Assembly (NCBI GenBank): GCA_039105265.1
Contig: JAPFFF010000008.1
Coordinates: 5,580,001-5,644,000 of the forward strand
Source of the DNA: Tritrichomonas musculus
Lineage: Eukaryota > Parabasalia > Tritrichomonadida > Tritrichomonadidae
DNA: 64,000 bases
Direction: 5' to 3'
Shown piece by piece: positions 58,471-64,000 of the stretch. Within the stretch, counting starts at the first letter, position 1, and each line of letters starts with the position of its first letter. Under the pieces are notes generated by a model that saw only the letters and a list, made by a program, of their open reading frames with translations, was not told the DNA's origin and did no database searches. Both the position numbers and the translations under genes were made by a program.

Positions 58471-59658
58471 ATGACTTTTGACGCTTTCTGCAAAGGGCGG
58501 AAAGATCCTCCACCGCCAGATCCTGGAAAATATGATATTCCTTCTACAATTGGGAGCGGTCCTAAATTTACCCTTCATCAAAGGCACAAGCAATTTGATG
58601 TTGAATATGCACCCAAATACAACCAGCTCCCATCAACTCTAAGTAAGAAAGGTTCAACTATTGGGCCTCGTACTCCAAAATCTCGTCAAACTGATGATGT
58701 TCCAGGCCCTTCACTCTACACAACTACTATCGGAAAAGGACGAAAATCTTCAATGCATATTAAGCACTTTGAAGAGAAAAATGAAAATCCAGGCCCTGGT
58801 TCATATAATATTCCAAGTACTTTCAATGGGCCTTCATATTCATGTAGGACAGGAAAACGAAATACATACATTGTTGATAATATCCCAGTTCCTCCAGGAA
58901 CATATGATATTCCATCAGATATTTCAAAGAGAAGGCCAATGACGATTTCAGGTCGCGAGAGAGAACATTATAAGAAAAAGTCACATCCGGGACCAATTTA
59001 CAATGTTCAAAAACCCACAGGATCAGAAGCTCGGAAAACAGCTTTTCCAAAGGGACCTCGAGAACCTCCAATACCAATTACTCCAGGTCCAGCAGATTAT
59101 CAGCAACTCACTAGTGTTGGTGGAAAAACTATTGGGACTCGAATGCGAAGTAGGACAGCGCTTCATCAGCCTGAAAAGAACAAGATGCCCTATTACGATA
59201 TCGGAACCACAATTAATCCAAAATCAGTAACAATCGGCTCAAGACCTGCAACTAGCTATGAAACGATGTCTCCTGGCCCTGGTTACGATATTGGGACGTC
59301 GATAGTGCCTAAGAATCGTACAATCGGTGAGAAGCATAAAGTTCATGATCCTCAAGAAGATAATCCTGCTCCAGGAAGTTATTGGATAGGTGAGCAGCCG
59401 AAAAAGCCGCCACCTATAATTGGATTTCCTGGACCAGATGATAGATGTGTTATTAACGAGAAAAAAGAAAAGCAAAAGCCTGGTCCTGGTTACTACGATG
59501 CACAGCCAATAGATATGTTCATGTCCACTAGCCGGAGAGGAAAATCTATTGCCCATAGAACTTATGATGATGGTCGGCCTGATACCGCAGCGCCTTATCA
59601 TTCATGTACTTCAACATTAGGTGGTCCAATGTATTCTATTGGCTTACGTGATGTTTAA
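58471..59658 (+). CDS. SHIPPO/STPGR-repeat protein (ODF3/CIMAP-like)
   Basis: A 395-residue protein rich in Pro, Gly, Tyr and Ser. It carries at least eight repeats of the PGPGxY type (DPGKYDIPS, GPSLYTTT, NPGPGSYNIPS, PPGTYDIPSD, PGPADYQQL, SPGPGYDIGTS, APGSYWIG, PGPGYYD), spaced about 35-50 residues, several followed by SxxSxG(x)R turns. This is the STPGR/SHIPPO repeat of outer-dense-fibre-3 and related proteins, some of which lie on or in flagellar and cytoskeletal microtubules. Trichomonads have many such genes. It would bind axonemal or other stable microtubules. The start is the first ATG, and the stop TAA is followed by AA. Confidence 0.9.
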   Translation: MTFDAFCKGRKDPPPPDPGKYDIPSTIGSGPKFTLHQRHKQFDVEYAPKYNQLPSTLSKKGSTIGPRTPKSRQTDDVPGPSLYTTTIGKGRKSSMHIKHFEEKNENPGPGSYNIPSTFNGPSYSCRTGKRNTYIVDNIPVPPGTYDIPSDISKRRPMTISGREREHYKKKSHPGPIYNVQKPTGSEARKTAFPKGPREPPIPITPGPADYQQLTSVGGKTIGTRMRSRTALHQPEKNKMPYYDIGTTINPKSVTIGSRPATSYETMSPGPGYDIGTSIVPKNRTIGEKHKVHDPQEDNPAPGSYWIGEQPKKPPPIIGFPGPDDRCVINEKKEKQKPGPGYYDAQPIDMFMSTSRRGKSIAHRTYDDGRPDTAAPYHSCTSTLGGPMYSIGLRDV

Positions 59659-59750
59659 AATCCTTATATGAAGTTATTTTTTGTTTGAAATTATGTTTGT
59701 TTTTCACCATTAATAAACGGTCGCTCTTTAATTTTCTCTAATTTTTTAAA

Positions 59751-60389
59751 ATGGAAGAATATGCAGATTTAACTCGACTTTCATATTTAGCAAAACTAGC
59801 ATCCCCAGCACAGAGGAGGTCCACACCAAAACACGATAGTCATAATATTGTTCCAAATAATCAACCGATTATTCGATGTAAATGTATGAAAATTAATCCA
59901 ACGGATGAAATGATTAAGTGCAATGTTTGTGGCTGTATGTCGCATATTCATTGTTTTAAGGATATCGAAAATGAAAAAGATTGGATCTGTCCTTTCTGCA
60001 GTTCAAGCCAAGCAGACATACTTAATTCTAATGGAATAGATTTGCAGGCAATGCATCATGCTATTCGCAACAGTAAAGCAACAGGTCATTATGAAGAAGT
60101 TGTAAGATCCGCTCAAAAAATTTCTCAAGTTACTAAAGAGTTTCGAAAAGCTGCATCGTGGGTTGAAGCTGTTTGTTGTCGTGACGATATTTATAATTCA
60201 ATATTAGAAACGTCCGATGCTTGTATAGAAGGAGACGTGAGTGATGAAATTAGTCAAGAATTGAATGAAGAGCGAGCTCTTATGAATGATTTATCAAGGC
60301 TTTTGCACAAAATCGCTGATGAATCCGAAAATTTGCCAACTTCTGCGTTGAGTTGTATTGTTGATCAAATCAAAACGCATCCCTTGTAA
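59751..60389 (+). CDS. PHD-finger protein
   Basis: A 212-residue protein. A PHD finger lies at about residues 41-84 with the full C4HC3 set: CKC, then CNVCGCMSHIHC, then WICPFC. The conserved Trp two residues before the final Cys pair is present. PHD fingers read histone H3 tail methylation. The rest is helical (HHAIRNSKATGHYEEVVRSA, then AASWVEAVCCRDDIYNSIL, then EISQELNEERALMNDLSRLL), perhaps a partner-binding unit. No enzymatic domain. It follows the SHIPPO gene on the same strand 92 bases later, the only close same-strand pair in this area. It fits a small chromatin reader subunit. Confidence 0.85.
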   Translation: MEEYADLTRLSYLAKLASPAQRRSTPKHDSHNIVPNNQPIIRCKCMKINPTDEMIKCNVCGCMSHIHCFKDIENEKDWICPFCSSSQADILNSNGIDLQAMHHAIRNSKATGHYEEVVRSAQKISQVTKEFRKAASWVEAVCCRDDIYNSILETSDACIEGDVSDEISQELNEERALMNDLSRLLHKIADESENLPTSALSCIVDQIKTHPL

Positions 60390-63300
60390 ATATTGAATTA
60401 TTTGTATAAAAATTATAAATTAATGTTAATAATATCATATAGTATTGAAATAATAGATATAATTCTCATATAACTATTTTTATATAACATTATATTTAAA
60501 TAATATATGCTGAAATCTTATTTAAGAATGATTTTTATAATATTTATGTTAATAAACGAATATTATTTATTTATTATATATTATCTAATTTAAGAATGAT
60601 TTTTAATCAGAAGAATGATTTTTCAAGCTAAGTTATCTTAAATAAAATCTAAGTTTAACGCTAAAAAACCAAATAACGTCTGTATAAAAACTTGTTAATC
60701 TCTCATTTATCTAGGTAGTGAAACTGAGAGAATAAAGTATTCAAATATTTTTTACAAAAACTATTTTATCTTGTTAAAAAATAGATTTATTTCATTGATT
60801 TGAATATATTTATATTATAAAAAATTATTATTATTATTTTAAATGAATAAAATCATTTATTAATTTCAATGATATTTGATTGAAATAAAACATTATATAG
60901 TGTCGATAAGTGGCCACGCTCTCAATTAAGAGGCCACGGTGATTTGACAATCAACTCCACTAAAATTATTAGGGAATAGAATGACACGCTCTCAATTTTT
61001 TAAAAAATTCAAAGGATATAAATTTTGATTCCTATGGCCATCTTTAAGGTGTCATTAAATTAGAAATTCATTTCAATAATATAGGTGTAAAATGGCACAC
61101 TCACAATTTCCTACTTTTTCTTAAAAAAAATGTGGATGCTAAAATTCGTTTTTAAGGAAGTAGTTCTGAAAAATTGGTTGAAATTCTTGAAAAACAACAC
61201 CGCGTCCATTAGTCAAATACTCTTCTATTGTTTTACACTTATATTGAGGAATATAATTAATATCTTCAATAGGTACTTGGTAAATATCATTGGAAGTTAT
61301 TATCTGAGGGTTTATTGAAATTCATCTATCTTGCGGCCAAACATCATGTTCATTTGTTGGTCTGACGAACCTTTTTGGAGATTATAAGGGGAAATTCCAG
61401 TCACAAAAAAAGAAGTCTGGCAATTTGTTGGAGTATTCCAATGAAAAAAATTAGGGTGCATCTCCAACCATCTATAATTTCAAATAACACATAGAAAAAT
61501 TCTATGAGTCCATTCAAAAAATACTTTGAAATAACCAGGAAGTAATTTCAATACTAAGAGATATTTCAATGGATTTTATTTTATTTTGATATAATTTTAT
61601 TTTTTTTTTTTTGAAAGCTTCTCAGAATCCACTTCCACCTTATTGAATGCACTTCCTAGTTTTTTTATTGACGTTACTAAGGATGAGTAAATAGATAAAA
61701 TGTAATAAACTTTATTCAATTTTGAATTGAAAACAAAAAAAAAAATAACTGAATTACTTTGAAAAAAAAAATCAACATTAAGTATAAAAGAATGAAGTGT
61801 TTTACTTTGAAATTGAAATATATAATTAATTGATTAATTGACTATAGTATAGTCACTATACTAAAATTGTGAAAAGAAGTTGTGAAATGTAAATTTCTCA
61901 ATTTCTTTTTATAATTTTATATAAAGGAGCACGGGTAACCGTTTTTCGTACGTTAAGAAGCCTTAAAAAAACATTTATATCTTATTATAAAAACAAGAAA
62001 AAACAATATTTTTTAAATATATTGATTATTTATATTAGATAATATAATCCATAATGATACATTACATAATTATTTCAAGTGTGATGAAATAAAGTCCTAA
62101 TGATGTTTTTTTTTGATCATCCAAAGGACTTGTAAATTAATAGTTTTGATATTTTATTTTAGTGCTAAATGATAAAATGATATTATATCTTTTAAATAAA
62201 ATTTATAGTAGACTTATAATTTTCCAAATCACATTTTTTATTTTTGAAATCCTGGGGAATATTCTTTTCTGTTGAGTGTTTATTTACATTGATATTTTAT
62301 TTTGTACCACGATTGGTGTTAATAATTCTATTATATTATAATTAATGTTTTGTTGATACGGAATTTTAATTACAAAATATAATTTTTTTAATAAATATTT
62401 ATTTATTAAAACATATTAAATATAGTATTTTCATTTTGGAGTTGAAAAGACAATAATTTCATGAATATTTATGTTTATTAAAAATCAAAGTTTTCGGAAA
62501 AATAATAACAAATAATTGTTATATATAATCATACCAAGCAAATATAATTATTTATCTGCAGAAAAAATCAATTAATTATGATATTTATGTATTTTAATGA
62601 TGTTTGGAGGTTCTATGATATTTTATTATTAAATTTTAATAATAAAATAGACTATTATCTTTAATATAATGAAATTTCATTTCCAAAATAACTAAATACA
62701 TAAGTAAATTCAGAATAAAAAATGAATAAAATAAAAAAAATTGAGTAGTGAAAATAAATTATCGTTCAATTTGTCAACTTTTTGAATTATTTTTATACTT
62801 TGATATTTTTCTTTCATTTGTCGATAAATCGATTTATTTCTGTGTATTTACACCACTTCTATCAAACATGTAAAAACGTTTATAATTAAAATTCGTACGT
62901 TAGTTCTGAAAAGTTAAACTTTTTGATAACTTGGATTTTTAAAACATGAATAATGTTTTTCCCCTACGATAGATTTTTTTTTGGTCTATATAAAACTTGC
63001 TTAAAAACCAATATACTATATAATATTTCAATATGAAGTCGAAACGACGATTTTCAATAACCGCCAAAGTCGTGCTCCTTTTTTTATATTTTTATCATTC
63101 ATCATTCTGATTTGTTTAAATGTTGGAAGCTTTATATATATGAAATAATTAAAAAAATCTAATTATAATCTTAAAATTAATTAAATATTTTGAAATGGAT
63201 ATGAGAAATTGGAGAAAAAACTAAATGGTTTTGTGTTTTTTTTTGATTGTTTGTTTGCGTGTGTTTGTAATAACCATTAAATTTATTCAAAATTGAATCC

Positions 63301-63924
63301 TTTTTTTTTAAACTTTATTCACAAAAATAATAATATTTCACAAATTTAAAAAATAAATTGTAAAAATGATGGAATATAAGCAGCAAAAAAAATTCTGTGG
63401 TGATATAAACCATACACAAATTAATTGAAAAAGTTGTTTTTGTTTGATGTCTCAAAAAGAAAATATTCAATTAATTATTAAGCAATATTTTTTTATAAAA
63501 ATAAGAACTCAGAATATAAAAAAAGTAATTATAGTTCAAATACCATTAATATTTATTTAATGTGTTTAACCTTGAATTTATTTTTTGATTGGCAAAGCTA
63601 AACACTTTTTTTTGTTTTTTGTAAAATCAAAAAAATTAAACGATTTCAAACAAACTTTTCAACTTTATTAAAGTTTTGAATAAGAAGTTTTGAAATGTCA
63701 CTTTTTAAATTTTCACTATATATAAAAACTAAACAGATTCAAAAAAAAAATATTTAATACTAAAATCTTATATATAATAATAATATAATTCTTCTTTTTT
63801 AAAAAAATTCTATTCTTTTTCTTTTGAAAAATATGAATAAATTGCTAGAAAAGAAAGTTTTATGAAGATTTGTTCAGAAAAATTTATTTTTATTTGAATA
63901 AATTTTATTCAAATTTATCTCATA
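60390..63924. other. 3.5-kb gene-poor AT-rich region
   Basis: Stops in all frames, no credible gene. Three degenerate copies of a motif containing 'CACGCTCTCAATT' lie at 60912-60927, 60983-60999 and 61094-61109. A partial copy of the fold-back arm TTCTATGAGT is at 61499-61516. CCGCCAAAGT near 63061 is a further copy of a motif common to the window's deserts. Apart from these, runs of A and T and short palindromes only. Confidence 0.5.
60912..61109. repeat. three degenerate copies of a CACGCTCTCAATT motif
   Basis: GGCCACGCTCTCAATT (60912), GACACGCTCTCAATTTT (60983) and GGCACACTCACAATTT (61094) lie within 200 bases, all on the plus strand. They look like the cores of a decayed tandem repeat. 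No function can be given. Confidence 0.45.
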
Positions 63925-64000
63925 ATGAGCGATCCAAGAGATAAATCGAGCGATTTATATACAGATGATCCAATTATAGTCTTCGATCAAAATGAAGATG
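63925..64000 (+). CDS. N-terminus of an unknown protein (cut by window edge)
   Basis: An ATG at 63925 opens a frame to the window end with 25 full codons, MSDPRDKSSDLYTDDPIIVF and on. CTCATAATG places a TCATA initiator-like motif directly at the start, as at other genes here. The sequence is hydrophilic and acidic, with no recognisable domain yet. Most of the protein lies outside the window. Confidence 0.6.
   Translation, partial: MSDPRDKSSDLYTDDPIIVFDQNED

Overview
The window reads as a piece of nuclear genome from a parabasalid protist, most like a tritrichomonad such as Tritrichomonas foetus. The evidence is very AT-rich spacers, densely packed and mostly intronless genes on both strands, rare very short introns with trichomonad splice signals (5' GTAT.., 3' CTAAC..CAG), TCA-type initiator motifs a few bases before several start codons, and protein families shared by flagellated eukaryotes. 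The species is inferred, not proven. No rRNA, tRNA or CRISPR array was seen.

Layout. 1-5.5 kb: a truncated C-terminus, a small membrane protein, a cyclic-nucleotide-gated-type K+ channel and a transportin-like karyopherin. 5.5-8.5 kb: gene-free DNA holding a clean non-autonomous Mutator-like element (730 bp, 225-bp terminal repeats, 9-bp target duplication). 8.5-34.6 kb: a gene-dense block with a K/E-rich repeat protein, PP2A B56 subunit, an intron-bearing small protein, an HP1-like chromodomain protein, TAF8, a second karyopherin, a ZIP zinc transporter, a PMS2-type MutL whose endonuclease domain carries a 1.2-kb minisatellite, LRRC56, B9D1, a bromodomain-NET protein, an intron-bearing membrane protein, a secreted glycoprotein candidate, a PDI-like protein without CxxC, and a poly-proline protein.

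34.6-43.2 kb: a long desert without credible genes, full of fold-back repeats. 43.2-50.6 kb: a coiled-coil protein, a 1.6-kb long-armed inverted repeat, a helical protein, and a helical-repeat protein with an SGNH-like domain that lacks the serine nucleophile. 50.9-54.9 kb: a multiply broken pseudogene of a BEACH/WD40-type protein. 55.3-60.4 kb: a small unknown protein, Rab escort protein, a SHIPPO-repeat protein and a PHD-finger protein. 60.4-63.9 kb: a second gene-poor AT-rich stretch, then the first codons of another gene.

The genes do not form one pathway. Themes are nuclear transport (two karyopherins), chromatin and transcription (HP1-like, TAF8, bromodomain-NET, PHD), cilium/flagellum assembly (LRRC56, B9D1, SHIPPO) and membrane traffic (REP, BEACH relic). 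The most notable observations are the minisatellite inside the PMS2 endonuclease domain, two very short introns that restore missing N-termini, the intact Mutator-like element, and the fold-back elements in the gene deserts. Some upstream-most reading-frame starts are TTG or poorly placed ATGs. For these I chose the first ATG that fits the protein family or lies just after a TCA initiator-like motif.
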